Part shown: piece after piece, positions 1-9,706 of the stretch
Layout of the letters: each line of letters begins with the position of its first letter
Position numbering within the stretch: position 1 is the stretch's first letter
Assembly: GCF_008271745.1 (NCBI RefSeq)
Contig: NZ_VKKZ01000022.1
Coordinates: 186,001 to 250,000 of the forward strand
Direction: 5' to 3'
Origin: Rufibacter glacialis
Lineage (GTDB): Bacteria > Bacteroidota > Bacteroidia > Cytophagales > Hymenobacteraceae
Length of the DNA stretch: 64,000 nt
Translations under genes and position numbers: made by a program
Notes under the pieces: model-generated
Told to the model about the DNA's origin: nothing
What the model saw: the letters and a program-made list of their open reading frames with translations, nothing else
Database searches by the model: none

Positions 1-1
1 G

Positions 2-1762
2 GTGCAGATGCTGCCCATTGTACTGGTGGTAAGGGCTATTGCCTTTTATTACTTCCGCACGTATGCCGGCATTCTGCGCTACACCAGCTTAGATGACCTG
101 CGCAAGCTGTTCCTGGCGCTCACGGCCAGCTCATTTCTGCTGATTTTCGCGCAGCTAGTCTACAACAAGCTGCTGGGTTTCCAGAATTTTATTCCCATCT
201 CGGTGCTTCTGATTGACTTTCTGGGGAGCATCCTGGCTATGTCCTTGTTTAGGGTGTGGGCCAAGATCGTGCATTATGAGTGGCAGCATAGTAGTTCCAG
301 CAAGGTCAATGTGGTCATCTTTGGCGCGGGCGAGGTGGGCAGCATCACCCTCCAGACCTTGCAGCAAGACATGGGCACGTATTACAACTTCGTGACTTTC
401 CTGGATGATGACAAAGCCAAGCAGAACCTGATCATCAACGGGGTGCCCATCACCTGTCCGGCGGCAGATCTGGAAAAGCACCTTGCCTCCCTGCAGGTAG
501 ATCTGCTGATCGTGGCGGTGCAGCAGCTTCCTATTGCCCGGCGCCGGACCTTGGTAGAAGCGTGTCTCAATGCCGGGGTACAGGTGTTGGTGGTGCCACC
601 CGTCTATAAATGGATCAACGGTGAACTCAGTTTCAAGCAGATCAGGGAAGTGCGCATTGAGGATGTCTTAGGTCGGCCCGCCGCCGAGATTGATTCTCCT
701 CTGCTGCACAAGGAACTGCAGAACCGCACCATCTTGGTCACCGGCGCCGCGGGCTCCATTGGGAGCGAGTTGGTGCGGCAACTCATTAAGTTCAAGCCAA
801 AGCAATTGATCTTGTTAGACCAGGCCGAATCTGCTTTGTATGACCTGGAACTGGAACTGACGGAACTGTATGTAAAGCTCCACTTTGAGGTAGTGCTGGG
901 CGATATCTGCCACAAAGAACGCATGGAAGCGGTTTTCCGCAGCTTCAGGCCGGAGCTGGTTTTCCATTGCGCGGCCTACAAACACGTGCCGGTGATGGAG
1001 GAGAACCCTACGGAGTCGTTGAATACCAATATTCTGGGTACCAAAATACTGGCGGATCTGGCCATCAAGTACCAGGCCCAGAAGTTCGTGCTCCTTTCCA
1101 CCGACAAAGCCGTGAACCCTACCAGTGTCATGGGCGCCTCTAAACGGCTCTGCGAGATGTACGTGCAGGCCCTGGACCATTACCTCCGCGATTCCGGCAA
1201 CAAGCGCACCCGTTTTGTGACTACCCGCTTCGGGAATGTGCTGGGCAGCACGGGTTCCGTGATTCCCCGGTTCAGAAAGCAGATTGAAGACGGCGGCCCC
1301 GTTACGGTGACGCACCCTGATATTTCCCGGTACTTTATGTCCATCAGGGAAGCCTGCCAGCTGGTGTTGGAAGCGGCCTCAATGGGCACCGGCGGCGAAA
1401 TCTATATCTTTGACATGGGTGACTCCATTAAGATCGTGGACCTGGCCAAAAAGATGATCAAACTCTCTGGCCTGACGCTAGGCAAAGACATCCAACTTGT
1501 GTATACAGGATTGAGACCCGGCGAAAAGCTGGAGGAAGAGCTGTTCCATGAGAATGAATCGGTGCAGGCCACCGCGCACCCCAAGATCAGGCTGGCCAAC
1601 CTACCCACGCCCCACAGTGAGCAGGTGCTCCACGAAACCCAGGCCCTGATCGACCTTTTCGCTTCACAGAACAATGTGGCAGTGATCAAGAAAATGAAGC
1701 AGCTGGTGCCGGAGTACGTAAGCCAGAACTCTGTCTACCAGAAATTCGATGTGCGCAAGTAA
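2..1762 (+). CDS. FlaA1/CapD-type nucleotide-sugar 4,6-dehydratase, 5'-partial
   Basis: Membrane-anchored NDP-sugar dehydratase/epimerase of the FlaA1/PglF/WbpM/CapD family, which start surface-glycan precursor synthesis from UDP-HexNAc. Visible: the tail of an N-terminal transmembrane bundle (residues 1-95), a CoA-binding-like Rossmann domain starting VVIFGAGEVGS, then the catalytic SDR domain with the TGAAGSIGSE nucleotide-binding loop near residue 246. The family's catalytic STDK...MGASK segment, with M replacing the SDR tyrosine, lies at residues 366-381. About 586 residues are present; family members of this type are usually 620-660, so the first transmembrane helices lie beyond the left edge and the GTG at position 2 is probably not the real start. 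Substrate and product stereochemistry cannot be read from sequence. It is 30 kb from the polysaccharide locus but could feed it. Confidence 0.9.
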   Translation: MQMLPIVLVVRAIAFYYFRTYAGILRYTSLDDLRKLFLALTASSFLLIFAQLVYNKLLGFQNFIPISVLLIDFLGSILAMSLFRVWAKIVHYEWQHSSSSKVNVVIFGAGEVGSITLQTLQQDMGTYYNFVTFLDDDKAKQNLIINGVPITCPAADLEKHLASLQVDLLIVAVQQLPIARRRTLVEACLNAGVQVLVVPPVYKWINGELSFKQIREVRIEDVLGRPAAEIDSPLLHKELQNRTILVTGAAGSIGSELVRQLIKFKPKQLILLDQAESALYDLELELTELYVKLHFEVVLGDICHKERMEAVFRSFRPELVFHCAAYKHVPVMEENPTESLNTNILGTKILADLAIKYQAQKFVLLSTDKAVNPTSVMGASKRLCEMYVQALDHYLRDSGNKRTRFVTTRFGNVLGSTGSVIPRFRKQIEDGGPVTVTHPDISRYFMSIREACQLVLEAASMGTGGEIYIFDMGDSIKIVDLAKKMIKLSGLTLGKDIQLVYTGLRPGEKLEEELFHENESVQATAHPKIRLANLPTPHSEQVLHETQALIDLFASQNNVAVIKKMKQLVPEYVSQNSVYQKFDVRK

Positions 1763-2112
1763 GGGTTAATGTGCTAATTTGTTAATTTGGAAATTTGAAG
1801 ATTTGGAAATTTGGGGATTGGAAATGAGCTAAATCGTTGTTAACCGATGACCTCTCCCTGATCTACTCTTCAGTTTTTGACCTGTTTTACTAAAGTAAAC
1901 CTAAAGTGTTTTCTATAGGTTACCAACCCCATTTCTTGGGCGTTTTGACAAGATTTCTTTAAAATCAGGCCCATTTAGGGCATCAGCCTAAAAATAATTG
2001 CCCAATTTTACCTTCAACACCTCAGCCCATTGCCTCATTTTCACATCTCCACATCTCCAAATCTTCACATCTTCAAATCTTCACATTAGCACATTAAAAA
2101 ATTAGCACATTA
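1763..2112. repeat. Inverted repeat arms filling the convergent intergenic gap
   Basis: Between two converging genes, the bases just after each stop codon carry related sequence in opposite orientation. The left arm (about 1763-1820) begins gggttaatgtgctaattt and continues as degenerate units like gaagatttggaaattt. The right arm (about 2040-2116), read on the minus strand, begins gggtaataatgtgctaattt and continues as gaagatttgaagatgtg units. The about 220 bases between them show no gene. The arms could form a long imperfect hairpin acting as a two-way terminator, or be ends of a small non-coding repeat element. Confidence 0.6.
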
Positions 2113-2595
2113 TTACCCAACTTCTTTCACTTCCAGCGGGTCTGGGCATTCTTCCAGTAGTTGGGATATAGTTTTCTGCAGGACCGGGTGCATAAAGGTG
2201 GGGGCTACCTGGGCTAAGGGCGTTAATGTGAACCGGCGGAGGTGGAGCTGTGGGTGGGGCAGGTGTAATTCCGGGGTGGTTATCACCTGTTGGCCATAAA
2301 ACAGCACATCAATATCAATCACCCGGGCTCCCCAGCGCTCCTTTCTGATGCGGCCCAGGTCCTGTTCTATGCGTTGGGTAAGGGCCAGGACTACCCTGGG
2401 CGAAAAGCCGGTGTTGAAGACCAGCACCTGGTTCAGGAACGGGGGTTGGTCTTCCAGGCCCCAGGCCGCCGTCTCGTAGAAGCTGGATTTTTGCCTTGTT
2501 TTCCCGAAAAGGGCCTCTAAACGGGTGGTGGCTTCCGCTAAGTAAAAGCAGCGGTCGCCCAGGTTGCTGCCTAGCAGGAGGTACAGAGAAGTCAT
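2113..2595 (-). CDS. folK: 2-amino-4-hydroxy-6-hydroxymethyldihydropteridine pyrophosphokinase
   Basis: HPPK transfers pyrophosphate from ATP to 6-hydroxymethyl-7,8-dihydropterin, the step before dihydropteroate synthase in folate synthesis; cytosolic. The 160-residue length is normal for the family. Visible: the N-terminal LLLGSNLGDR motif (residues 6-15) and the family signature RWGARVIDIDVLFY (residues 87-100), with D94 and D96 placed to bind the two magnesium ions as the E. coli DxD pair does. The ATG start overlaps the stop of the upstream alpha/beta hydrolase by four bases, so the two genes are probably translated from one message. The gene converges on the dehydratase gene to its left across a repeat-filled gap. 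Confidence 0.95.
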   Translation of the reverse strand: MTSLYLLLGSNLGDRCFYLAEATTRLEALFGKTRQKSSFYETAAWGLEDQPPFLNQVLVFNTGFSPRVVLALTQRIEQDLGRIRKERWGARVIDIDVLFYGQQVITTPELHLPHPQLHLRRFTLTPLAQVAPTFMHPVLQKTISQLLEECPDPLEVKEVG

Positions 2596-3452
2596 GAAAG
2601 GCGCGCCAGGGTGTCTTGGAAGAATTGGATGGTTTTGTCGGCGGCGGCTTTGGCCAGGTCTGGCAGGTGTTCCTGGTCGTAGGGGTGGCGGCCCCCGAAG
2701 GCATGGTCGCCTTCCGGCAGAAGGAAAAGCTCTGCGTAAGGGTTAGCAGCATGCAGGCTATGCGCCATCTGCACGGGCAGGGTTTCGTCTTTCTCCCCGT
2801 GCACAAGCAGCAACGGCATCTGTAGTTTCTCTATGGCTTTGGGAATGTCCAGCCTTGCCCGGTTGGCATGGAAGTTCTCCACCAACTGGTAGTAGAGGGG
2901 CATCTGCTGGCCGGTGCGGGCGTTGGCAATGTACTGTACCCCGTCTTGCTTCCACTTAGCCATGACCTCTGGGGCCCAGCGCTGGTCTATGTCACTGATG
3001 GCGGACCAGGTGGCCACCGCCGTTACCTCTGGGGCCTCCGCGGCCTTCAACAAGACCAGTCCGCCCCCGCGGCTGTGGCCAATCAGGAAAAGGTAGTCGG
3101 TATCAATCTCCTGGGCTGGAATAGCGGCAGGGTTGGTTTTCAGGTAGTCCAGCAACGTGCCCACGTCGTCTAGCTCAATGCAGAAATTGTTGTTCCCGAA
3201 GGCTTCCAGATTGGTCAGGTCACTGCCGTCTGGTTCTACCCCGTTGTGGGAGAGGTTGAGTTTCACGAACACGAAGCCGTGGTGCGCGAAATAGTCGGCG
3301 AGCAGGTTGAAATGGCCCCAGTCTTTGAATCCTTTGAAGCCGTGCACAAACACCACCACCGGTTTGGCTTGGCCGTCTGCGAGCCAGCGGGCGTCTACCG
3401 CAAAGTCACGGCCGTGGGGGGAGGAGAGAAGAAAGTGGGCGCGTTTTATCAT
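2592..3452 (-). CDS. Alpha/beta hydrolase (dienelactone hydrolase-like)
   Basis: A serine hydrolase of the alpha/beta fold, 286 residues, no signal peptide, so probably cytosolic. The oxyanion-hole HGF follows the first core strand (residues 37-39), the nucleophile elbow is GHSRGG with S127, and the likely acid and histidine are D222 (HGEKDETLP) and H250 (EGDHAFGG). This arrangement and the final GDH motif resemble the BAAT/dienelactone hydrolase and prolyl oligopeptidase-like group; the substrate is unknown. It is the first gene of a two-gene unit with folK (four-base overlap), a pairing that need not mean a folate role. About 100 bases separate it from the divergent polyprenyl synthase gene. 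Confidence 0.85.
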   Translation of the reverse strand: MIKRAHFLLSSPHGRDFAVDARWLADGQAKPVVVFVHGFKGFKDWGHFNLLADYFAHHGFVFVKLNLSHNGVEPDGSDLTNLEAFGNNNFCIELDDVGTLLDYLKTNPAAIPAQEIDTDYLFLIGHSRGGGLVLLKAAEAPEVTAVATWSAISDIDQRWAPEVMAKWKQDGVQYIANARTGQQMPLYYQLVENFHANRARLDIPKAIEKLQMPLLLVHGEKDETLPVQMAHSLHAANPYAELFLLPEGDHAFGGRHPYDQEHLPDLAKAAADKTIQFFQDTLARLS

Positions 3453-3556
3453 AGACGCAAATATCTTAAAAAGCCGGGAAGTAACGCGGGAATAACGGGA
3501 ATTCCAAACCGGCGTTTGCTTCTGAGGGCGGAGCCTCGTAATATTGCGCCCGAGAG

Positions 3557-4534
3557 ATGAGCAGCCCTTTAGACCAGATACAGGCCCCGATTGCGATTGA
3601 GATGCAGGAATTCGAAAAGAAATTCCGCCAGTCTATGCAATCAAACGTTTTGCTCCTGGACAAGATCATGGGCTACATTGTGAAACGCAAGGGCAAGCAG
3701 ATGCGGCCCATGTTCGTGTTTTTCATGGCCAAGCTCGTCCAGGAACAGATCCCCGATGCCACGTATCGGGGCGCCGCGCTCATTGAACTCCTGCACACGG
3801 CCACCCTGGTGCACGATGACGTGGTAGACGATTCCAACTACCGCCGGGGATTCTTCTCGGTGAACGCCCTCTGGAAAAACAAGATCGCGGTGCTGGTGGG
3901 GGATTACCTTCTCTCCAAGGGCTTGCTGCTTTCGCTCAACAATGATGATTTTGGGCTCCTCAAGATCGTGAGCAACGCCGTGCGCGAAATGAGCGAGGGC
4001 GAACTGCTCCAGATGGAAAAAGCCCGTCGGCTGGACATCACCGAAGAGGTCTATTTTGATATCATCAGGCAAAAAACGGCTTCGTTGATTGCCTCTTGCT
4101 GTGCCGTAGGCGTGTCCTCGGTGGGAGCTGATGCGGCCTTGGTGGAACGAGCGCGCCTGTTTGGGGAGAAGGTAGGGCTGGCCTTCCAGATCAAAGATGA
4201 TTTGTTTGACTACGGCACCGCCGAGATCGGGAAGCCTGTGGGCATAGACATCAAGGAAAAGAAGATGACCCTGCCCCTGATCTTCGCCCTGCAAAAGGCC
4301 GATTGGCTTACCAAGCGCCAGATCATCTACCAAGTAAAGAACAACAACGGCAAATCTGAACGGATCAATGCGGTGATTGACTTCGTGAAGAAATCAGGCG
4401 GCCTGGAGTACTCTATCCAGTGCATGAACAAACTGCACGCCGACGCCCTGGAGCTGCTGCACACGTTCCCGGCTTCGCCCTCCAGGGATTCCCTGGAGCA
4501 ACTCATCCGCTACACCATAGAACGCGAGAAATAG
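3557..4534 (+). CDS. Polyprenyl (octaprenyl-type) diphosphate synthase
   Basis: Trans-isoprenyl diphosphate synthase that extends an allylic diphosphate with isopentenyl diphosphate; in Bacteroidota it usually makes the side chain of menaquinone. The 325 residues contain KGKQMRP (45-51) for IPP binding, the first aspartate-rich motif DDVVDDS (87-93) and the second, DDLFDYG (214-220). The residues before the first motif (LLHTATLVH) are small or leafy enough to allow a long product, which suggests a medium- or long-chain enzyme rather than farnesyl or geranylgeranyl synthase, but the chain length is not certain. The ATG at 3557 is chosen because the family-typical N-terminal helix begins a few residues later. 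It is transcribed divergently from the hydrolase. Confidence 0.92.
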   Translation: MSSPLDQIQAPIAIEMQEFEKKFRQSMQSNVLLLDKIMGYIVKRKGKQMRPMFVFFMAKLVQEQIPDATYRGAALIELLHTATLVHDDVVDDSNYRRGFFSVNALWKNKIAVLVGDYLLSKGLLLSLNNDDFGLLKIVSNAVREMSEGELLQMEKARRLDITEEVYFDIIRQKTASLIASCCAVGVSSVGADAALVERARLFGEKVGLAFQIKDDLFDYGTAEIGKPVGIDIKEKKMTLPLIFALQKADWLTKRQIIYQVKNNNGKSERINAVIDFVKKSGGLEYSIQCMNKLHADALELLHTFPASPSRDSLEQLIRYTIEREK

Positions 4535-4600
4535 GTGTCTGGCTGATTTAGGCCTGGTTGGAAGAAAGGAGGTCCAAAATAGGAACATCCTGCATCTATT

Positions 4601-5713
4601 TTACGCCTGTTCTTGTAAATAGACCTTGAATTCAGAGCCTTCTCCTGGCTTGCTCTTGACGGTGATTTTTCCCCCGGCATTCTCCACTATTTTCTTCACA
4701 AGGTAAAGCCCTATGCCGGTTCCTTCCACCTTTTTCTCATAGCGGGTGAAAGGAATGAAGATGGAATCCAGCTTGTCTTTCGCAATGCCCAGGCCATTGT
4801 CTTTGACAGAGATCACGGTAAAATCCTTCGTCTTTCTGGTTTTGATATGGATCTCTGGTTCTATGCCAGGGGCGCGGTACTTAATGCCGTTGCTGAGCAG
4901 GTTGTAAAGAATACTCCTTAGGTTTTTGCGGGAGAATTTGATTTGGGTTTCTTTCAGGTTAAAGTGGAGGTGCGCCTTGCTTTCGTTTATTTTTTCCTTG
5001 ATCGTCAGCTCCACTTCTTTCAGAATGTCGTCAAACTGGATCGTCTCCAGCTTTTCCTGGTAGTTGCCTTCAATCTTGGTTATCTCAGATAGCTCGTTGA
5101 TGATGTTCCGCATGGACTTCACGGATTTTTCCAACATGCCCGCCACCAACTTCTGCTCTTCTTTGCTATCGGCTTTGCCCTTGGCTAGTTCATCTGAGAT
5201 TTCCAGTAAGTTGTGGACCAACCCTTCAATGTTAGAAAGGGGGGCCTTCAGGTCATGGGAAACCGAGTAGATAAAGGTCTCATGCGATGTGTTAAGCCTT
5301 TCCAACTCCCGCAGGTTTTTCATGCGGTCTGTGATGTCTACAAACGTGATGATGACCCCGTTGGTCTTTTTCTCCTTTAAGATGATGTAAGGGAGGATAT
5401 TCATCTGGAACCACCTGAAGTCAGACGTCTGGATTTCCTTCTCAAAGATCTCCCCGGTTTTAATGACCTCCTCTATGTTCTCTACAATGGTGGAATACCT
5501 GATGTTGTCCACCATTTCTTCCATGGGCCGGCCAATGTGTTTTGGCGAGAAGTCAAACTGCTTCATGGCCGGCGGGGTGAACTTTCTGAGAATCAAATCA
5601 GCGTCTACAAACAGCTGCGGAATAATGGTGTTCTGGAAATAATTCTCCAGCTCGTCATTCAGTTCAATCAGCTCTTTTTTGGTTTTGGCGCTGTCAGGAT
5701 TTGATTGGGGCAT
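4601..5713 (-). CDS. PAS-domain sensor histidine kinase
   Basis: Soluble histidine kinase, 370 residues. An N-terminal coiled segment (about 8-30) precedes one PAS domain (about 31-130) whose opening LFVDADLILRKFTPPAMKQF resembles the PAS found between CheB and CheR modules. The HisKA domain has the phosphoacceptor H153 in YSVSHDLKAPLSN. The ATPase domain shows the N box NLLSNGIKYR (N275), G1 DNGLGI (305-310) and G2 GTGIGL (331-336). No transmembrane helix or receiver is seen, so it senses something in the cytoplasm and must signal to a separate response regulator; no regulator gene is adjacent, but two single-domain receivers lie at 13.5 and 21.0 kb. Confidence 0.9.
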   Translation of the reverse strand: MPQSNPDSAKTKKELIELNDELENYFQNTIIPQLFVDADLILRKFTPPAMKQFDFSPKHIGRPMEEMVDNIRYSTIVENIEEVIKTGEIFEKEIQTSDFRWFQMNILPYIILKEKKTNGVIITFVDITDRMKNLRELERLNTSHETFIYSVSHDLKAPLSNIEGLVHNLLEISDELAKGKADSKEEQKLVAGMLEKSVKSMRNIINELSEITKIEGNYQEKLETIQFDDILKEVELTIKEKINESKAHLHFNLKETQIKFSRKNLRSILYNLLSNGIKYRAPGIEPEIHIKTRKTKDFTVISVKDNGLGIAKDKLDSIFIPFTRYEKKVEGTGIGLYLVKKIVENAGGKITVKSKPGEGSEFKVYLQEQA

Positions 5714-5772
5714 GGCTTAAAACTGTTTGGGAATGGCAAGGGTAAGCCTGAAGGTATTTTCTGTTTCCAGAA

Positions 5773-5803
5773 AAACCCAAGCTTTGGCTAAAAGCTTGGG
5801 TTT
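5773..5803 (-). terminator. Intrinsic terminator after the TlpA-like gene
   Basis: A perfect 13-bp inverted repeat (5773-5785 with 5791-5803, loop ggcta) lies 110 bases past the stop of the minus-strand TlpA-like gene. On the minus strand the stem ends in a run of five T, as expected for a factor-independent terminator. Confidence 0.75.
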
Positions 5804-5912
5804 ACGTTAATTGGTCTGAAACAGATTTAAGGCAAGGAGGAAAAGCAAGGGGACGGTTAAACATTTCCTCTTCAGGCGGATAATCCAACCTCAAGCCCTA
5901 ACTGACTGGTGG

Positions 5913-7166
5913 TTATTTCTCCGCCAACAGTTCATCAACGGTTTTATTGAAATCCTGCACAAACGCGTCATAATACTTGCCGGTGCCAGGGCCCGAGAAG
6001 CCAGTGTGGATTTTGCGCACCTTGCCCTGCTTGTCAATGAAGATGGTGGTAGGGAAGGAGAGTACGTGGTTCAAAGCCGGCAGTGACTTGGCCACCAGTT
6101 CCTTGTCTTTGGTGCCGCCAATCAGCAAGGGGTACGTGACGTTGAGCCGGTCGCGCATTTTCTCTACCCGTGCTTTGGCTTTCTCAAAGTCGGGGCTTAC
6201 CTCGTAGCCCAAGCCCACTACCTCTACACCCCGGTTTTTGTTTTTGGCGTACCAAGGCGCCAGGAATTGCGTCTCATCCATGCAGTTGGGGCACCAGGAC
6301 CCGAAGATCTGCGCTATGACCACCTTGCCTTTGAACTGCGGGTCATTCAGCGAAACCTTCTTGCCGTTCAGGTCAGGAAAAGAGAAGTCCAGCCGCTCAT
6401 AGCCGGGTTTGAGGTAAGTCAAAGTATCTGCGGAAGCCAGTTGGAAGTTGTCGTTGCGTTTGGCCGTCCAGGTCTCGTGGCTGGACTGACCCGCGTAGAA
6501 GTCGCCTTTGAGGGAACCGTCTGGTTGGGGCTGGGCAGTGAACAGGTAGGCGTGCGCCCCGTCAAAGGCAGACAGCTTGAGTTGATCTCCGTCTACCTGG
6601 CCCTGCAGGTAGCGGTAGTCGCCGGTAGCGGTCAGGAACGTGCCGGTCAGGGCATTGCCTTGCTGCTGGAACTCGCCAATGGCCGGGTAGGTTTTGCCGT
6701 CTTCCTGAGTGAACAGCACTTCCCATTTGCCAGAAACGTCCAGGGCGGGTTTGGCCGGGTTTTCAGAAAAACGGGCGGTTTTCCCTTTTTCAGCGGTAAA
6801 CGGCAGGCTGTAGGGTACGGCCTGGTCTTTCCGCTCCCAGCGGCCATTCAGTTTGTCGCCGTCTACTTTGGCAATGAGGGCCGCGTCAAAAATATGCATC
6901 TGCAGCCGCACGCTGTCCTGCGAAAAGGAAATTTCATCAATCAAAATCTTCTCATCTGCGTTAAGAAGATAGGCTACCTTCTTTCCTTCCTGGGTGGAAA
7001 CCGTGAAGTTGAACGGCATGGGTTGGTTGCTTACCTGGAGGATACCACGCCAGGCGCCTTCGGGCAGCTCAGAAGTAGCCGTAGAAGGAGAGGAACAGCC
7101 CTGTAAACCCATGGCGGCCCAGGCCAGCGTGAAAAAAGAATATTTGAAAAGGGAATTCTTGTTCAT
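5913..7166 (-). CDS. TlpA-family thioredoxin-like lipoprotein
   Basis: Envelope-anchored thiol-disulfide protein. From the chosen ATG at 7166 (417 residues) the N-terminus is [10 protein letters not shown], a hydrophobic stretch, and a lipobox ending LQGC, so it is probably lipidated and faces the periplasm; an upstream in-frame ATG at 7193 would add nine residues. The N-terminal 230 residues hold two beta-rich repeats ([12 protein letters not shown] and [12 protein letters not shown]) of unknown function. The C-terminal about 160 residues are an AhpC-TSA/Redoxin thioredoxin fold with the active-site motif [10 protein letters not shown] (C292, C295) and a cis-proline loop near SFPTTIFID. Such proteins usually reduce disulfides during cytochrome or cell-envelope maturation; no cytochrome gene is nearby, so the partner is unknown. 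Confidence 0.85.
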   Translation of the reverse strand: MNKNSLFKYSFFTLAWAAMGLQGCSSPSTATSELPEGAWRGILQVSNQPMPFNFTVSTQEGKKVAYLLNADEKILIDEISFSQDSVRLQMHIFDAALIAKVDGDKLNGRWERKDQAVPYSLPFTAEKGKTARFSENPAKPALDVSGKWEVLFTQEDGKTYPAIGEFQQQGNALTGTFLTATGDYRYLQGQVDGDQLKLSAFDGAHAYLFTAQPQPDGSLKGDFYAGQSSHETWTAKRNDNFQLASADTLTYLKPGYERLDFSFPDLNGKKVSLNDPQFKGKVVIAQIFGSWCPNCMDETQFLAPWYAKNKNRGVEVVGLGYEVSPDFEKAKARVEKMRDRLNVTYPLLIGGTKDKELVAKSLPALNHVLSFPTTIFIDKQGKVRKIHTGFSGPGTGKYYDAFVQDFNKTVDELLAEK

Positions 7167-7263
7167 CTGGTAAAAGTAAGCTTCGCGCTTCAAAATGCCA
7201 CATGGCCGGGTAAAAACCTTTCAGGGCGGTGGGCCTTTAAAAGTTTGTGTAAAAGTGTTCTGT

Positions 7264-7293
7264 TTGCGACATTTGTGCGCGACGTTAGCATTG
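7264..7293 (+). promoter_or_regulatory. Candidate Bacteroidota-type promoter for aconitase
   Basis: TTG at 7264-7266 is followed after 19 bases by TAGCATTG (7286-7293), one mismatch from the Bacteroidetes -7 consensus TAnnTTTG, with the usual 17-23 base spacing. It lies 27 bases before the chosen aconitase start. No transcript evidence is available. Confidence 0.35.
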
Positions 7294-7319
7294 AACTTAA
7301 ATTAATACAAAGCAGATCT

Positions 7320-9596
7320 ATGGCATTTGATGTAGACATGATCAAGGCAGTGTATGCGCAACTGGGCGACCGGATTGCAGCGGCACGTACGGCAGTAGGC
7401 CGGCCTTTAACTCAGACTGAGAAAATTCTTTACGCCCACTTATACAATGGCTCTGCAACAGAGGCGTATGAGCGGGGTAAATCCTACGTAGATTTCGCGC
7501 CAGACCGCGTAGCCATGCAGGATGCCACGGCTCAGATGGCTTTGCTCCAGTTCATGCAAGCAGGCCGTCCTACGGTAGCGGTTCCATCCTCGGTACACTG
7601 TGACCACTTGATCCAGGCCCGCGTGGGTGCTGACCAGGATTTAGCTGAAGCGTATTCAGAAAACAAAGAGGTCTATGATTTCCTGGCCTCTGTCTCTAAT
7701 AAATATGGTATCGGGTTCTGGAAGCCGGGTGCGGGTATCATCCACACCGTGGTATTTGAGAACTACGCCTTCCCGGGCGGAATGATGATCGGGACCGACT
7801 CCCACACGCCGAACGCGGGTGGTTTGGGTATGATCGCGATTGGCGTGGGCGGTGCTGATGCCGTAGACGTGATGGCCGGCATGGCATGGGAACTGAAGTT
7901 CCCGAAAGTGATTGGCGTGAAACTGACCGGTAAACTGAGCGGTTGGGCTGCGCCAAAAGACATTATCCTGAAAGTGGCGGGTATCCTGACCGTGAAAGGC
8001 GGAACAGGGGCCATTGTGGAATATTTTGGCGAAGGTGCCGCAAACATCTCCTGCTCCGGTAAATCCACTATCTGTAACATGGGTGCTGAGATTGGCGCTA
8101 CCACTTCGGTGTTTGCCTATGATGAGTCCATGGCGGAGTACCTGAGACAAACCGAGCGCGGTGAGATCGCTGAACTGGCAAGCCAGGTGGCTGAGCACCT
8201 GCGCGCCGATGAGGAGGTGTACGCGAACCCAGAGGCGTTCTATGACCAACTGATTGAGATCAACCTGAGCGAGTTGGAGCCGCATGTGAACGGTCCGTTC
8301 ACCCCAGATGCCGCCTGGCCTATCTCTCAGTTTGCCGCTGCCGTGCGGGAGCACAACTGGCCCACCAAACTGGAAGTAGGTTTGATCGGGTCTTGCACCA
8401 ACTCTTCTTATGAAGACCTGACCCGCGCCGCTTCTCTGGCCAGACAGGCCGTTGAGAAAGGCTTGACCGTAAACGCCGAATATACCATTACCCCAGGTTC
8501 TGAGGTGGTACGGTACACGGCAGAGCGTGATGGTATCCTGGAGAACTTCGCTGAGATTGGCGGCGTGGTATTGGCCAACGCTTGCGGTCCTTGCATTGGC
8601 CAGTGGGCACGTCACACAGATGACCCGAAACGCAAGAACTCCATCATCACCTCGTTCAACCGGAACTTCGCGAAGCGGAACGACGGGAACCCGAACACGC
8701 ACGCATTTGTGGCCTCGCCTGAGATTGTGACTGCTTTTGCCATTGCCGGTGATTTGACCTTCAACCCCTTGACAGATACCCTCACCAATAAGAACGGCGA
8801 GCAGGTGATGCTGGATGAACCAACCGGTATCCAGTTCCCGGTAAACGGTTTTGACGTGGAAGATGCGGGCTATGTAGCCCCGGCGGCAGATCCAAGCCAG
8901 GTAAGCGTGGTAGTAGACCCTACCTCAGACCGTCTGCAACTATTGGAGCCCTTCCAGCCTTGGAGCGGACAAGACCTCATTGGTCTGCGTCTGTTGATCA
9001 AGGCCCAGGGTAAGTGTACCACTGACCACATCTCTATGGCGGGTCCTTGGTTGAAATACCGTGGTCACCTGGACAACATCTCCAACAACATGCTGATTGG
9101 GGCCATCAATGCTTTCAACGGCGAAGCCAATAGCGTGAAAAACCTGTTGGTACAAGGCGAAGGGTATGATGAGGTTCCTAGAGTAGCCCGTACCTACAAA
9201 GCAGCCGGCGTAGGGTCTGTGGTAGTGGGTGATGAGAACTACGGAGAAGGATCTTCAAGAGAGCATGCGGCCATGGAGCCTCGTCATTTGGGCGTGAAAG
9301 TGGTATTGGTAAAATCTTTTGCCCGTATCCATGAAACCAACCTGAAGAAACAAGGCATGCTGGCGCTTACCTTCGCCAACAAAGAAGACTACAACCGCAT
9401 TGAAGAAGCGGATGTGATTGACGTGTTAGGCTTGACTTCTTTCACCCCAGGGGTTCCTCTGCAGGTAAGGTTGACGCACAAAGACGGTACTACCTATACT
9501 TTTGAGGCGAACCATACCTACAACCAAGGTCAGATTGAGTGGTTTAAAGCCGGTTCAGCCCTGAACTTGATCCGTTTGCAGCAACAGCAAGCTTAA
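7320..9596 (+). CDS. acn: Aconitate hydratase, mitochondrial type
   Basis: Interconverts citrate and isocitrate in the TCA cycle; cytosolic [4Fe-4S] enzyme. The 758 residues from the ATG at 7320 fit the mitochondrial-type aconitase found across Bacteroidota, shorter than AcnA (about 890) and different in domain order from AcnB. Cluster ligands are visible as C359 ([10 protein letters not shown]) and C422/C425 ([11 protein letters not shown]). Substrate-binding loops include [11 protein letters not shown] near the N-terminus, [11 protein letters not shown] and [10 protein letters not shown] in the swivel domain. An in-frame GTG-type start at 7245 would add 25 residues with no homology value, so 7320 is preferred. 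It is followed by a strong bidirectional terminator. Confidence 0.96.
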   Translation: MAFDVDMIKAVYAQLGDRIAAARTAVGRPLTQTEKILYAHLYNGSATEAYERGKSYVDFAPDRVAMQDATAQMALLQFMQAGRPTVAVPSSVHCDHLIQARVGADQDLAEAYSENKEVYDFLASVSNKYGIGFWKPGAGIIHTVVFENYAFPGGMMIGTDSHTPNAGGLGMIAIGVGGADAVDVMAGMAWELKFPKVIGVKLTGKLSGWAAPKDIILKVAGILTVKGGTGAIVEYFGEGAANISCSGKSTICNMGAEIGATTSVFAYDESMAEYLRQTERGEIAELASQVAEHLRADEEVYANPEAFYDQLIEINLSELEPHVNGPFTPDAAWPISQFAAAVREHNWPTKLEVGLIGSCTNSSYEDLTRAASLARQAVEKGLTVNAEYTITPGSEVVRYTAERDGILENFAEIGGVVLANACGPCIGQWARHTDDPKRKNSIITSFNRNFAKRNDGNPNTHAFVASPEIVTAFAIAGDLTFNPLTDTLTNKNGEQVMLDEPTGIQFPVNGFDVEDAGYVAPAADPSQVSVVVDPTSDRLQLLEPFQPWSGQDLIGLRLLIKAQGKCTTDHISMAGPWLKYRGHLDNISNNMLIGAINAFNGEANSVKNLLVQGEGYDEVPRVARTYKAAGVGSVVVGDENYGEGSSREHAAMEPRHLGVKVVLVKSFARIHETNLKKQGMLALTFANKEDYNRIEEADVIDVLGLTSFTPGVPLQVRLTHKDGTTYTFEANHTYNQGQIEWFKAGSALNLIRLQQQQA

Positions 9597-9612
9597 CCGT
9601 TTGTTGATTCCT

Positions 9613-9652
9613 AAAACAGAAAAGGCGGCCCAACGGTCGCCTTTTCTGTTTT
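9613..9652. terminator. Bidirectional intrinsic terminator
   Basis: A 15-bp perfect stem (9613-9627 with 9638-9652), extended inward by three more pairs around a four-base loop, begins with AAAA and ends with TTTT, so it can end transcription of aconitase from the left and of the converging S8 protease from the right. Confidence 0.85.
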
Positions 9653-9706
9653 ATGGCATGTAGTGGTTTTACCCTTATTTTCTAAAAAACATCCTGAAAC
9701 GGAAGG

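Noticed and set aside
1763-2112. CRISPR-like short repeats between convergent genes
   Set aside because: The repeat units are degenerate, about 10 bases, with no regular spacers, and are arranged as inverted arms.
3641-4333. 230-codon minus-strand open frame opposite polyprenyl synthase
   Set aside because: Overlaps both aspartate-rich motifs of the true gene; His-rich antisense translation.
6267-7106. 279-codon plus-strand open frame opposite the TlpA-like gene
   Set aside because: Shadow of a gene with clear signal peptide and CxxC motif on the other strand.
7656-8702. 348-codon minus-strand open frame opposite aconitase
   Set aside because: Lies wholly inside the conserved aconitase reading frame; translation is His/Arg-rich and without domain pattern, a typical shadow of a GC-rich gene.
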